From Novilysobacter antarcticus (GTDB taxonomy: Bacteria; Pseudomonadota; Gammaproteobacteria; Xanthomonadales; Xanthomonadaceae): a stretch of DNA of 64,000 nucleotides. Positions 42,518 through 52,200 of this stretch are shown here, piece by piece. The position numbers were made by a program, and so were the translations under genes. The DNA is taken from contig NZ_JAIEUJ010000002.1 of the NCBI RefSeq assembly GCF_019802285.1, forward strand, positions 682,001-746,000, written 5' to 3'. The notes below the pieces were generated by a model that worked only from the letters and a program-made list of their open reading frames with translations, had not been told where the DNA came from and did no database searches. Each line of letters begins with the position of its first letter. Position 1 is the first letter of the stretch.

Positions 42518-42556
42518 TAGAATCGCGCCATGGACCCGCGCCCTCCTCGTGCATGA
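42518..42556 (+). promoter_or_regulatory. -10 hexamer and eight-codon upstream reading frame before rsgA
   Basis: TAGAAT (42518-42523) is followed by six bases and an ATG (42530) that starts an eight-codon frame, MDPRPPRA. Its TGA (42554-42556) overlaps the rsgA ATG (42553-42555). A leaderless mini-ORF coupled to rsgA is therefore possible. There is no clear ribosome-binding site of its own for rsgA. Confidence 0.4.
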
Positions 42557-43752
42557 ACGATAACCACGCCCTGCAGGCGATCGGCTGGCCGCTGGACGAT
42601 CACGGCCGGCCCGCCTTCGCAGCGTGGCGAGAGATGCTGGCGGACTTTCCGACCGCCTACCCCGCACGGGTCGTGGAACAGCACCGCACCGGCTACGTGG
42701 TTGCGGTCGGGCCGGAAGAAGGCATTGCGGTCGAATCGCCACCGCATTGGCAGCGCGCACCCAGTTACCGGAAAGGCGCCACCCCGACCGAGCAGCGTGC
42801 CGGCGTCGGCGACTGGGTGCTGGTGGAGCCGGCGCCCGAGGACGCCATCGTCACCAAAGACCAGATCGTCGCCCTGCTGCCCCGGCGTACCGCGATCAAG
42901 CGTGGCGCGGCCGGCGAGCACTACAAGCAGCAGTTGATCGCGGCCAACGTGGACACGGTGTTTGTCGTGTGCGGGCTGGACTCGGACTTCAACCCGCGCC
43001 GGATCGAACGCTACCTGTTGCTGGTCAGCGGCAGCGGCGCCGTCCCTGTCGTGGTGCTGACCAAGCTCGACCAGGCCGATGACGTGCCCGGCTCGCTGGA
43101 GGCGCTGATCGACCTCGCCGCGCAGGATGTGCCCGTGCGCGCGGTCAACGCGCTGGACCCCGACAGCGTCGCCAGCCTCAACCCGTGGCTGCGGCCGGGT
43201 ACCACGGCCGTGCTGGTGGGAAGCTCCGGCGCGGGCAAATCAACCCTGACCAACACTCTGGTCGGCAGCGAACGCATGAAAACCGGTGCGGTGCGAGAGA
43301 GCGACGAGCGTGGCCGCCACACCACTACCCATCGTGCGCTGATCCCGCTGGAAAGTGGCGCCTGCCTGATCGACACCCCCGGCATGCGCGAACTCAAACC
43401 GACCGGCGAAGAGGATGTGGCCGAGAACTTCAGCGACATCGATGCGCTGGGCGCGAATTGCCGCTTCCGCGACTGCCGCCACGCCAGCGAACCGGACTGC
43501 GCGATCCGTGCCGCGATTGAGGACGGCAAGCTGGACCCGCGCCGTTTCGCCAACTACGTGAAGTTGCAGGAAGAAGTCGCCGGCGCCGCCGACAAGCTGG
43601 CCGAGCGCCAGACCCAGCATGCCGCCGCCACACCGAATGCCACCGCTGCACCGCCCTCGCTCGCACGGCCCACGCGCAAGCCCGCCGAGAAGTCACCCGG
43701 CAAACCGTCGCGGCAACGCCCCCGGATCGACGATGACTACGGCGAGGACTGA
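42553..43752 (+). CDS. rsgA: Ribosome small subunit-dependent GTPase RsgA
   Basis: 399 residues of the circularly permuted GTPase family. An N-terminal OB domain (about 35-110) precedes G4 TKLD (about 169), G1 GSSGAGKST (about 223-231) and G3 DTPG (about 274), the permuted order that marks RsgA. A C-terminal zinc site is CRFRDCRHASEPDC. It acts in 30S maturation. A Pro/Lys/Arg-rich tail (about 355-399) is low-complexity. Its last 20 bases overlap the start of the next gene in another frame. Confidence 0.95.
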   Translation: MNDNHALQAIGWPLDDHGRPAFAAWREMLADFPTAYPARVVEQHRTGYVVAVGPEEGIAVESPPHWQRAPSYRKGATPTEQRAGVGDWVLVEPAPEDAIVTKDQIVALLPRRTAIKRGAAGEHYKQQLIAANVDTVFVVCGLDSDFNPRRIERYLLLVSGSGAVPVVVLTKLDQADDVPGSLEALIDLAAQDVPVRAVNALDPDSVASLNPWLRPGTTAVLVGSSGAGKSTLTNTLVGSERMKTGAVRESDERGRHTTTHRALIPLESGACLIDTPGMRELKPTGEEDVAENFSDIDALGANCRFRDCRHASEPDCAIRAAIEDGKLDPRRFANYVKLQEEVAGAADKLAERQTQHAAATPNATAAPPSLARPTRKPAEKSPGKPSRQRPRIDDDYGED

Positions 43753-44998
43753 GCCCGACATCGTCCATCACGCCGCGCTGGACGCGCGCATGGTGCAGGC
43801 CGCACGCGGGATCAAGGTGCTGACGCTGGCGAGCTGGCCGGCCAACCACGGCGCGACCTTCCTCGCCGACTACGCCCGCGGGGTGACGCGGTTGCCGCAT
43901 GTGGAGTACCCGCAACACGACTTCAGCGAAGCGCGCGCCGAGCTGGCCGCGATTGCCCGCGAGGCGGATGCCAGCCACCCGCTGGGCCAGTACCTGATCG
44001 ACGCGACCGCGAGCTGGGACACCGCTGCCCGCCTCTGCGAGGCCTTGGCCACGACTTCGGTCAGCGACCTTTCGCAAGAGCTATACGGCAGCGTGGACGC
44101 CCCGCTGCCCGGCAACGGTCCCAGCGCCCGTGTGGCGGCGCAGCACTTCATCGAGATCGCCGACCAGTTCGACCATGAGCTGGCCTCCCCGGCGGAGCAG
44201 GTGGAGATCTCCGCCACCGCGCTGCAATTGCAACTGCAGCGCGATCTGGACGACTACTTCAACGAACGCATGATCGAGGTCGTGCTGGACCCGGACCTGA
44301 TCGCCAAGGCCGCGGCCGGTGCGACCCGGATCCGACTGCGCACCAGCGCCGCCTTCACCGACTACGACCGCCAGCAGCTGCTGCAGCACGAAGCCTTCGT
44401 CCACTCGCTCAGCGCCCTCAACGGACGCGAACAACCGGTGCTGGGCAGCCTGGCGCTGGCGTCACCGCGCGCGACCGCCACCCAGGAAGGCATGGCGACC
44501 TTTGCCGAACAGATCACCGGCAACATCGACATCGCCCGCATGAAGCGCCTGAGCCTGCGCATCGAGGCGATCGCCTGCGCCCTGGACGGCGCGGATTTCA
44601 TCGAGGTGTTCCGCCTGTTCCTCGACGCCGGCCAGAGCCCGCACGAGGGCTTTGCCTCCGCCCAGCGCGTCTTCCGCGGCGTGCCTACCACCGGTGGCCA
44701 CGCCTTCACCAAGGACACCGTCTACCTGCGCGGCCTGATCGGCGTGCACACCTTCTTCCGCTGGGCATTGCGGCGACAGCAACTGCGCCTGTGCCGTTGG
44801 CTGTTCGCCGGCAAGATGACCCTGGGCGACGTGCAAAGGCTGGCGCCGATGTTCGAATCCGGCGTACTGGTGCCACCGCGCTGGTTACCCAGCTGGGTTG
44901 CGCGGGCGAATGGCCTGGGTGGAATGCTCGCGTTCTCGCTGTTTGCCAACCAGATCCGGCTGGACACGATTGACGATGCGGATTTTGCGGATATTTAA
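43733..44998 (+). CDS. Flavohemoglobin expression-modulating QEGLA motif protein (DUF1704)
   Basis: 421 residues from MTTARTEPDIVHHAALD at 43733, overlapping rsgA by 20 bases. The diagnostic segment is TQEGMATFAEQ (QEGLA variant with Met), with an upstream HEAFVHSLSALN that makes a zinc-protease-like H/E arrangement. The family resembles the tyrosine carboxypeptidase fold (DUF1704/MATCAP), suggesting a metallopeptidase; the bacterial role is not settled. The longest frame starts at 43619 inside rsgA, but that part has no family match. Confidence 0.87.
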   Translation: MTTARTEPDIVHHAALDARMVQAARGIKVLTLASWPANHGATFLADYARGVTRLPHVEYPQHDFSEARAELAAIAREADASHPLGQYLIDATASWDTAARLCEALATTSVSDLSQELYGSVDAPLPGNGPSARVAAQHFIEIADQFDHELASPAEQVEISATALQLQLQRDLDDYFNERMIEVVLDPDLIAKAAAGATRIRLRTSAAFTDYDRQQLLQHEAFVHSLSALNGREQPVLGSLALASPRATATQEGMATFAEQITGNIDIARMKRLSLRIEAIACALDGADFIEVFRLFLDAGQSPHEGFASAQRVFRGVPTTGGHAFTKDTVYLRGLIGVHTFFRWALRRQQLRLCRWLFAGKMTLGDVQRLAPMFESGVLVPPRWLPSWVARANGLGGMLAFSLFANQIRLDTIDDADFADI

Positions 44999-45105
44999 CG
45001 CATCTCGGGCCCTGCCGGATCCGTTCTTCGCTGGGACGGGAGGGCTCGGGTACCAACTCTGAACTCCGCTATCTCGCCGCGGAGCTCCGGCGGAACATGA
45101 ATTTT

Positions 45106-46068
45106 CTATGGTGAGCCGCCCGCCATCAGTGCCGGGGATTTGCTCGTATGGTCCGTACGCTCAACCACATCCCCGCTCCCCTCCTGAATCTCGCCAATAA
45201 CCGACTTGAACAGGCTGATGAACTCCTCGGCCGCCTTGGATGGCCTGCGGTCCTCCAGGAACACGCAGTCCACGTTGAACCGGATCGGCGGCGCGAATGG
45301 ACGGAACGCCACGCCATTGTGGACCGTGGCGCGCGCGGTGAACTCATCCACCACCGTCATTCCGGCGCCGTGGCTGGTGAGCGCGGCAGCGGTGTAGAAG
45401 GTCTGGTTGGAGACCACTTCATGGACCTCGACCTTGCGTCGAAGCATCTCGCTGGCGAGCGCATCGCCCACCGGACCGCTGGCGGTCATCCCGACCACGT
45501 CGCGCCCGTTCAACAGAGTGAGTGGTACCGAATCCCCTACATCCGGAAGGTCCCCGCGCTGGAACAGCAGCACCATCTGGGCGGTATTCAGCAGACGTCG
45601 CTTCATGCGGGGGTGCAAGGGCGGCGCATAGGCGATCGCGATGTCGCAGGTGCGCTCGTACAGCGCCTGGAACAGCTCGTCGTGGTGGAGGGTCTGCACG
45701 TCAAACGTCACCTCCGGATGCAGTTGCCGGAAACGTGCGATAGCCAAGGGCGCGACGTGCAGGCCGAGCGACGGCACCACCCCGAGCCGGATGTGGCCGC
45801 CACCGATATTCTTGATGTTGCTGATCGTCTTCTGCAGCGACCCGAGGCGTTCGAATATCTCGTTGACCTCGACAAACAGCGCGTGCGCTTCGTCCGTGGC
45901 CACCAGCCGCCCCCTGACCAACGCAAACAGCTTCAGGCCGAGCTTGGACTGGGTGTGATGAAGCACCTTGCTGACCGAGGGCTGGGACACGTGCAGCGCC
46001 CGGGCGGCGGCGCTGATCGAGCCGGTCGTGTAGACGGCGTGGAAAACTTCAATTTGGCGAAGGCGCAT
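45106..46068 (-). CDS. LysR-type transcriptional regulator of the gamma-glutamyl/D-amino-acid cluster
   Basis: 320 residues. The N-terminal winged helix-turn-helix is typical (MRLRQIEVFHAVYTTGSIS, then AARALHVSQPSVSKVL at about 20-35). A periplasmic-binding-like effector domain follows (about 90-300). It is the last gene after ggt and dadA on the same strand, 79 bases from dadA. A TAAGAT hexamer (46080-46075) lies six bases before the ATG, suggesting its own leaderless promoter. Two matching ATA-N9-TAT boxes at 52516 and 57378 are plausible targets. The effector is unknown; a D-amino acid or gamma-glutamyl compound is inferred. Confidence 0.9.
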   Translation of the reverse strand: MRLRQIEVFHAVYTTGSISAAARALHVSQPSVSKVLHHTQSKLGLKLFALVRGRLVATDEAHALFVEVNEIFERLGSLQKTISNIKNIGGGHIRLGVVPSLGLHVAPLAIARFRQLHPEVTFDVQTLHHDELFQALYERTCDIAIAYAPPLHPRMKRRLLNTAQMVLLFQRGDLPDVGDSVPLTLLNGRDVVGMTASGPVGDALASEMLRRKVEVHEVVSNQTFYTAAALTSHGAGMTVVDEFTARATVHNGVAFRPFAPPIRFNVDCVFLEDRRPSKAAEEFISLFKSVIGEIQEGSGDVVERTDHTSKSPALMAGGSP

Positions 46069-46147
46069 GCCCTGATCTTAGGGCACCGGTCCGAGGGGTG
46101 ACAAAGCGCCGGCCGTGGATGCGCCGCGGCAGGTCGCTGACCCGGCG

Positions 46148-47401
46148 CTACTTCGCCAGCAGTGCATCCAGGGCACGCTCGCCGGACCCCATCGCCAGGG
46201 TCCAGCCCAGCATGCCGTGGCCGACGTTGACCACCACGTCCGGCCGGACACGCCGGATGATCGGGACCGAGCTTGGGGTCATCGGCCGCAGGCCTGCCCA
46301 TGTGCTGTCGATCGCGTCGTACGCGGCGGCGGCGGGCAGGGATTCCCTCGCCATCACAACGAGTCGTTCCGCCCTGCGCGGATCAACGGCCGCGCTGTGA
46401 TTGCCGACTTCAGCCAATCCCGCGACCCGCAGCTTGTCACCCAGCCGGCAGAACACCAGCTTGCGGTCGGTATCGGTAATGCTGATCCGGGGCGCCATCT
46501 CTCCCGGCGCGGCAGTGAACGAGTAGCCCTTTACCGGCATCAGCGGCAGCCGCAGACCGTTGCGGCGCGAGAGCGCCACGGCGTCGACCCCGGCGCACGA
46601 CACCAGCTTGCGCGAGCGCAGCCCGCGCCCGTCGGGCGATGTCAGGATGAACCCGTCCTTTGCCAGGGACGCGTTGGCAACCTCGAAATTGAAGCAGGTC
46701 GTCACCCCGTAATCGGCCTGCAGGATCGCCAGCAGCCCGATGCAGAAGCGCAACGGGTCGCCGACTTCCTCGGCCGGTGAATGGACGACGCCGGCAAGAC
46801 CGGTGGCACCGGCAAGTGCCGGCTCCAGCGCGACCGCCTGTCGGGGGCTCAGCACACTCTGCTCGACGCCGTATTCGCGCTTGACCGCCACCATGGCTGC
46901 CGCATCCTCGAGCGCAGCCGGATCGCGGTACAGGTGCATCTTGCCCGGAGCGGTGTGCTGGAAATCGATATTGTGTTGACGCAGCAGGGCGTCCATCGCG
47001 CCGCGCGACTCTGCTGCCAGCTCGAGCACCGCGAGCGTGTTTTCGCGGAACCTTGCCGGCGTCGCATTGCGCAGGAACGCAATACCCCAGCGCAGGAAAT
47101 CCGGATCCAGCGACCAGCGCATCGACAACGCGCGGTCCCTGCCCAGCGCGATGGACGGCAGCTTGCTCCACAGCGACGGACTGGCCATGGATTCGGTGTA
47201 GGCGTAGCTCAACTGGGCGCCGTTGGCGAAGGACGCACCCATCGCCGGGCCCGACGCGCGATCAATGATGCGAACCGAAAGGCCGCGGCGCGCCGCCGCG
47301 TAGGCGGTGGCGATGCCGACGACGCCGGCACCGATCACGGTTACATCGACGAGGGCATCGTCCGCGCCGTCACCCGGCCGGGAAGGTTCAAGGGTACTCA
47401 T
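46148..47401 (-). CDS. dadA: D-amino-acid dehydrogenase
   Basis: 417 residues of the FAD-dependent DadA family. The dinucleotide motif is VIGAGVVGIATAYAAARRG (about 22-40), ANGAQLSYAYTE is the DadA signature, and the C-terminal GHGMLGWTLAMGSG closes the FAD site. It oxidises D-amino acids to oxo-acids and ammonia at the inner membrane, passing electrons to the quinone pool. Its ATG overlaps the stop of the upstream ggt (TGATG, 47403-47399), so the two are made together. No alanine racemase gene is present, so the context is catabolism of D-amino acids released outside the cytosol. Confidence 0.93.
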   Translation of the reverse strand: MSTLEPSRPGDGADDALVDVTVIGAGVVGIATAYAAARRGLSVRIIDRASGPAMGASFANGAQLSYAYTESMASPSLWSKLPSIALGRDRALSMRWSLDPDFLRWGIAFLRNATPARFRENTLAVLELAAESRGAMDALLRQHNIDFQHTAPGKMHLYRDPAALEDAAAMVAVKREYGVEQSVLSPRQAVALEPALAGATGLAGVVHSPAEEVGDPLRFCIGLLAILQADYGVTTCFNFEVANASLAKDGFILTSPDGRGLRSRKLVSCAGVDAVALSRRNGLRLPLMPVKGYSFTAAPGEMAPRISITDTDRKLVFCRLGDKLRVAGLAEVGNHSAAVDPRRAERLVVMARESLPAAAAYDAIDSTWAGLRPMTPSSVPIIRRVRPDVVVNVGHGMLGWTLAMGSGERALDALLAK

Positions 47402-49167
47402 CAGTGGACGACCTCTTTACCCACGCCCTCGCGGCGCGGGTCGGCGGCCCATTCCAGCACGCCATCACGGTAGAAGACGCCATGCAGGCCCGAGTCTTCG
47501 CCCGACCCTGCGCGGACTGCCATGCCACGCTGCGACAGCGTGTCCAGCAAGGCCGGAGCGAACCGCGACGCCTCACCGTTGAACTGCTTGCCGCGCGCGA
47601 CCAGGTTGGGCAACGCCACGGCGTCCTGCAGGGGCATCTCCCAATAGACCAGACCGACCAGGGTCTTGCCGATGTAGGCCGGGATTGCCGACCCGCCGGG
47701 CGAGCCCAACGCGCCGACAAAGCGCCCGTCGTGGTTGAGGATGATGACCGGGGTCATCGAGGAGCGTGGGCGCTTTCCGCCTTCGATCGCGTTGGCGGCG
47801 TCCAGATCGCTGCCGCTGGACCAGGAGAAATCGGTCAGCTGGTTGTTGAGGAAGAAGCCGTCCACCATCCGACCCGAGCCGAAGAACGACTCGATCGTGG
47901 TGGTCACCGACACCGCGTTGCCCCACTGGTCGACGACAACGAAATGGCTGGTGCCACCGGGCTCGTCGGTCCGATCCGGACCGTGCGAACCTGCTCCCGG
48001 AGGCTGCCCATGCGCGTGGGAAGGCGCCGCGTGCTCCCCGATGAGCGCGCGCCGCTGGTCGACGTAGGCCGGCGCCAGCAGACCCTCAACGGGCACCTCG
48101 TCAAAGCGCGGGTCGCCGACGTAGTGGTCGCGGTCGGCGTACATGATCCGGCTGGCCTCGGCGAACAGGAACCACGACTGCGGGTCCTCGGGGCCGCGCT
48201 GGTCGATGTCGGTCCCGTCCAGCATGGCCATCAGCTGCAGGAGGCCGACACCACTGGCCGGCGGGGGCGGCACGCACAGGATGTAGGCGCGCAGCGGACG
48301 GCACAGCGGCTCGGCCTTTTCGGCTGCGTACTCCTCCATGTCACCCGCGGTCATTTGACCCGGCCGCGGCGACTGCTGGGTGCGCGCGACGATGGCCTCG
48401 GCGAGCCCGCCGCGGTAGAACGCCGGCGCGTTGCCTTGCGCCAGCTTGCGCAGGGTCGCGGCATATTCCGGGTTGCGTACCAGATCCCCGGTCCGCATCG
48501 GGCGCCCGTCGGGGTGGGAGAAAAACCGGCGCACGTCCGCAGCGGACGCCTGTGGGAAGGTGCCATCGATGTGCTCCTCCAGCCGGGGCGTGACCTGGAA
48601 GCCCTGCTCGGCTTTCTCGATGGTCTCTGCAAATAGCTGGTCCCACGACAGCTTGCCGTGCTCGCGCTGGGCCTGCGAGAACACCGCAACTGCGCCCGGC
48701 ACGCCGGTGGATCCGCCCGCCAGCATCGCGTCGGCGCGTGACAAGGGCTTGCCGTCCACGCCCTGGAACAACCTGCCGTCCGCCAGTGCTGGCGCCGCTT
48801 CGCGCCCGATGTAACTTGTCACCGCCTGACTGCGCGCGTCGTAGGCCATGATGATCGCGCCGCCGCCAATGCCCGAACTCTGCGGCTCGACCAGGCCGAG
48901 CATCAACTGCACGGCGACCGCCGCATCCATCGCGGTGCCGCCGCGGCGCAGGACCGCGGTGCCGGCATCCACGGCAAGCGGGTTGGCCGCGACCACGACA
49001 CCGCTGGTCTGGATGTCGCCGGCAGCCGGATCGGCCGTGGTTTGGCAGGCGCCCAGAAGCGCGGTCAGCAGCAGCGCTCCCAGCGGCAGCCGTATATCGA
49101 GGGGGCGCTTGGCCTTCAGCGGGGCCGGCGCGGAGTCTGGCCGCAGTGTTTGGATGATGGGGAGCAC
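47401..49167 (-). CDS. ggt: Gamma-glutamyltransferase, probable lipoprotein
   Basis: 588 residues from a GTG. After a 25-residue extension comes a hydrophobic stretch ending LLTALLGAC, a lipobox with Cys near 41, so it is probably anchored in the envelope. The Ntn-hydrolase core has the autocleavage Thr in GGTSHFVVVD (about 406), SSMTPVIIL, and GSPGGSAIP for gamma-glutamyl binding. It would split gamma-glutamyl peptides or glutathione in the periplasm. It follows the TonB receptor gene, with a stem-loop between them, and overlaps dadA by one base. It is not a recent duplicate of the second ggt, as the sequences differ throughout. Confidence 0.93.
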   Translation of the reverse strand: MLPIIQTLRPDSAPAPLKAKRPLDIRLPLGALLLTALLGACQTTADPAAGDIQTSGVVVAANPLAVDAGTAVLRRGGTAMDAAVAVQLMLGLVEPQSSGIGGGAIIMAYDARSQAVTSYIGREAAPALADGRLFQGVDGKPLSRADAMLAGGSTGVPGAVAVFSQAQREHGKLSWDQLFAETIEKAEQGFQVTPRLEEHIDGTFPQASAADVRRFFSHPDGRPMRTGDLVRNPEYAATLRKLAQGNAPAFYRGGLAEAIVARTQQSPRPGQMTAGDMEEYAAEKAEPLCRPLRAYILCVPPPPASGVGLLQLMAMLDGTDIDQRGPEDPQSWFLFAEASRIMYADRDHYVGDPRFDEVPVEGLLAPAYVDQRRALIGEHAAPSHAHGQPPGAGSHGPDRTDEPGGTSHFVVVDQWGNAVSVTTTIESFFGSGRMVDGFFLNNQLTDFSWSSGSDLDAANAIEGGKRPRSSMTPVIILNHDGRFVGALGSPGGSAIPAYIGKTLVGLVYWEMPLQDAVALPNLVARGKQFNGEASRFAPALLDTLSQRGMAVRAGSGEDSGLHGVFYRDGVLEWAADPRREGVGKEVVH

Positions 49168-49242
49168 GTTCTTTCCGGTGCGTTGTGGCCAATGCGGCCA
49201 TCTTTCAACAATAGGCGGCTGTGTGCAGGATCAACTGAATTG

Positions 49243-49268
49243 CTGACAGGCCCGCGCGGGCCTGTCAG
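49243..49268 (-). terminator. Perfect 26-base hairpin between the TonB receptor and ggt
   Basis: CTGACAGGCCCGC and GCGGGCCTGTCAG form a perfect palindrome at 49243-49268, 22 bases after the receptor stop. No T run follows on the minus strand. It may end, pause or stabilise the receptor transcript and set different levels for receptor and ggt-dadA. Confidence 0.6.
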
Positions 49269-49289
49269 CTGTTGCACAGGCAATGCTGC

Positions 49290-52200
49290 CTAGTCGAACG
49301 TCTTGGTCACGGTCAGGTAATAGCCCCGTCCCAGCGCATTGTGCAGGCCCGAATAGAAGCCCAGGCTACGCGGCGCCAGGCGTGGATCACGATCCGTGAT
49401 GTTGCGGACGTTGACGCGCACGGTCGTGTCCTCGAACACGTTGCCAGTCTTCTTGAAGCGGTGTTCGGCCCACAGATTGGTCGTGGTCCAGGAGGGCACG
49501 CGGAACAGGGTCCCGTCCGCCTGCTGGGCACCGCTGGAATCAAACGGGCCGACGTAGCGGACAAACGCACCCAGGCTCCAGTTGCGGTAGCGCCAGCTGC
49601 TGCTCAGGGTCGCGCGCCACTCCGGGGTGCCATTGATGCCCAACAGGCTGCCGGCGTTGCGGATCGTGAAGCCGTCATTGATCACGCCGTCCTGCTGGGC
49701 GTTCATCACGAGGTCTTCCAGGTCCGACGGCATCTGCATCTGCTCAAGCAGTCGGCTGCCATTGAGGTTGGTGGTGAAGGTTCCCCAGTCCGCGGTGCGC
49801 AGACGATGCGAGATGCCGTAATCAATGCCGCGGGTCCGGCGCGGCAGGCGGTTGGTGTACTGGTCGCGAACCTGCAGGACATTGCCCACCGCTTCCAGTC
49901 CGGTGCCGGCGAAGTTGGCGATCTGCTCATCGCTGGGATCGTCGCGCAGCACGTTGGGATTGGACGATCCCTGGATGCGCATCAGGTAGTCCAGCGCCAG
50001 GTGGGTCTGTTCGCCGGTGATGGCGATCATCTGCTCCTGGTCGATCTTCCAGTAGTCCGCGGTGAAGGTGAAGTCGCCCATGGCGTCGGGCAGGAACCGC
50101 GGCTGGAACACCAGGCCGACCGAGGTCGCCTCGGAGGTTTCCGGCTTTAGGTCGAGGTTGCCTTCACGCACAGCCTGGGTGCTGAAGGACTTGCCGCACG
50201 CGCTGAAGCTGGAGATGCGGCCAGCGCGCAGGTCGGCCTCGCACTGGTAGTAGTCCAGACGGGTATTGCTGACCACGGTGCCATCGGAATGGATCTGCAG
50301 GATGTTGGGCGCCAGGAAGCTCTCCGACCAGCTGCCGCGCATCATCAGGCCATCGAGGATGTCCCAGGCAAACGCGACCTTCGGCTTGGACACGCTGCCG
50401 AAGTCGGAGTAGCGCTCATATCGACCGGCAATCTGCAGATCGAGCGAGCGGACGAGCGGAATCGCCATCTCCGGCGACACCAGCGGCACCGCGACCTCGG
50501 CATACGCCGAAGCCACCGAGCGCGAGCCACCGTTGTTGCCCGACGGGCTCGCACCGAGCACGTCGCTGGTCGGGAGATCGGTCAGCGGGTTGGTGTAGCC
50601 GATCTGCCCGTTGAGGCGCGGATCACGCTGGTCGTCGAGCTTTTCGTGACGCCACTCGGCGCCGAACGCCAGCCCCACGTCGCCTGCCCACCATTCGAAC
50701 AGGTCGGGGCGGGCGAAACGGGTATCGACCTGGAACAGCGATGCGGTACTGCGGCGTACCACCGGTACCAGGAAACCGGCGATTGTGTCGGCGTTGGTCA
50801 TTGCCGGCGGCTGGCTCCAGTCATCCAGGTTGCCTCCGGTGAAGGGGTTGTAGGCACTCTCGTCAGCACGGGCGAGGGCTTCGGCGAACAGCGTGTTGCT
50901 GATGGTGCCGTACTGGGTATCGACGGTGCGGGCGCGTGAATACAGCACGGCACTTTCCCAATCGAATCCACCCACGTCACCGCGGACCCCGCCCAGGACG
51001 CGATACGACTTGTCATCGACCTCGTACGGGCGGGTGGTCTCGGTGGCGCGATAACTGCTGATGCGCACGTCCAGGCCCTCGTCGGGCGCATCGATGCCGG
51101 GCAGGCGGTTCGGATTGAGGCTGCCGTCCGGCAGGTACTTGGCGCCAAACGGGTTCCAGTAGTTGGACCCGGGAACGATCATCGGCGCCGCGGCCAGCGA
51201 GGCGGCCTGCTCCCGCATGCCGTCGTAGGTCGACTGGTAGTAGCTGACCTCGCCGAATGCCACGAAGTCATCGTTGAGGTCGTGCTCGATGGTGGTGAAC
51301 AGGTTGCCGCGGTCGACGCCGCCCATCAGGTAGCGCTGGGAGTTGGCGTTGAAGCGCAGTGGGCGGTCGATGGTGCTGTTCTGCAGTCCGGTCTGGATGC
51401 ACACGTCGTCGTACAGCGCGGTCACGCAACCGTTGGCAATGGGCTCGATGTGGAAGCTGCCGGCGGCGGTCGTGATCGCCTTGCCGTCCTGCCGCACCCG
51501 CACACGATCCACCGTCTGGAACGCGCCCCACGCGCTGGCGGTCATGCGGTCATCGAACGCGGTCATCCCCTCCCACTGCGTGCCTTCGAAGAACGGCCGG
51601 TGATCCTGACTGGCGGCGTAGTCGCGCTCGGAGTTCTCGAAGATGCTGCGGTAGGTGTACCCGCCCAGCAAGGAGACCCGGGTCCGGCCGTCGTTGAACC
51701 ACTTTCCGGCCTTCACGTTGAAGTTGCCCTGACGGAAATCGGTGCCCTCCGAGCCGCCGTATTGGGCTTGGGCACGCAGCCCCTGGAAGTGGGTATCCAT
51801 GACCACGTTCATGACACCGGCGACGGCATCGGAGCCATACAGCGCCGAGGCACCGCCGAGCAGGGTCTCCATACGCTGCACGCCGTAGAGCGGGATCGCG
51901 TTGATATTCGCAGTCTGGCGCGGCACGTAGGTTTCCGTCTGGGTGCCCGGGTGATTGACCATGCGGCGCCCGTTCACCAGCATCAGCGTGTTGCCGGTGC
52001 CCAGGTTGCGCAGGTTGACCGAGCCGACGTCGCCACGCGCTGCGTTGAGGTTGCCCGCGGTATCGGTGTTGTCGAACATCATGTCGCCGACCTGCGGGAG
52101 GGCCTGCAGCAGGTCTTCGCCGGAAACGGCGCCGGTGGCGGCCACGTCTTCCTCCGAGACCACGAAAACCGGGAGCATGCCGGTGTCATTGTTGCCCGCA

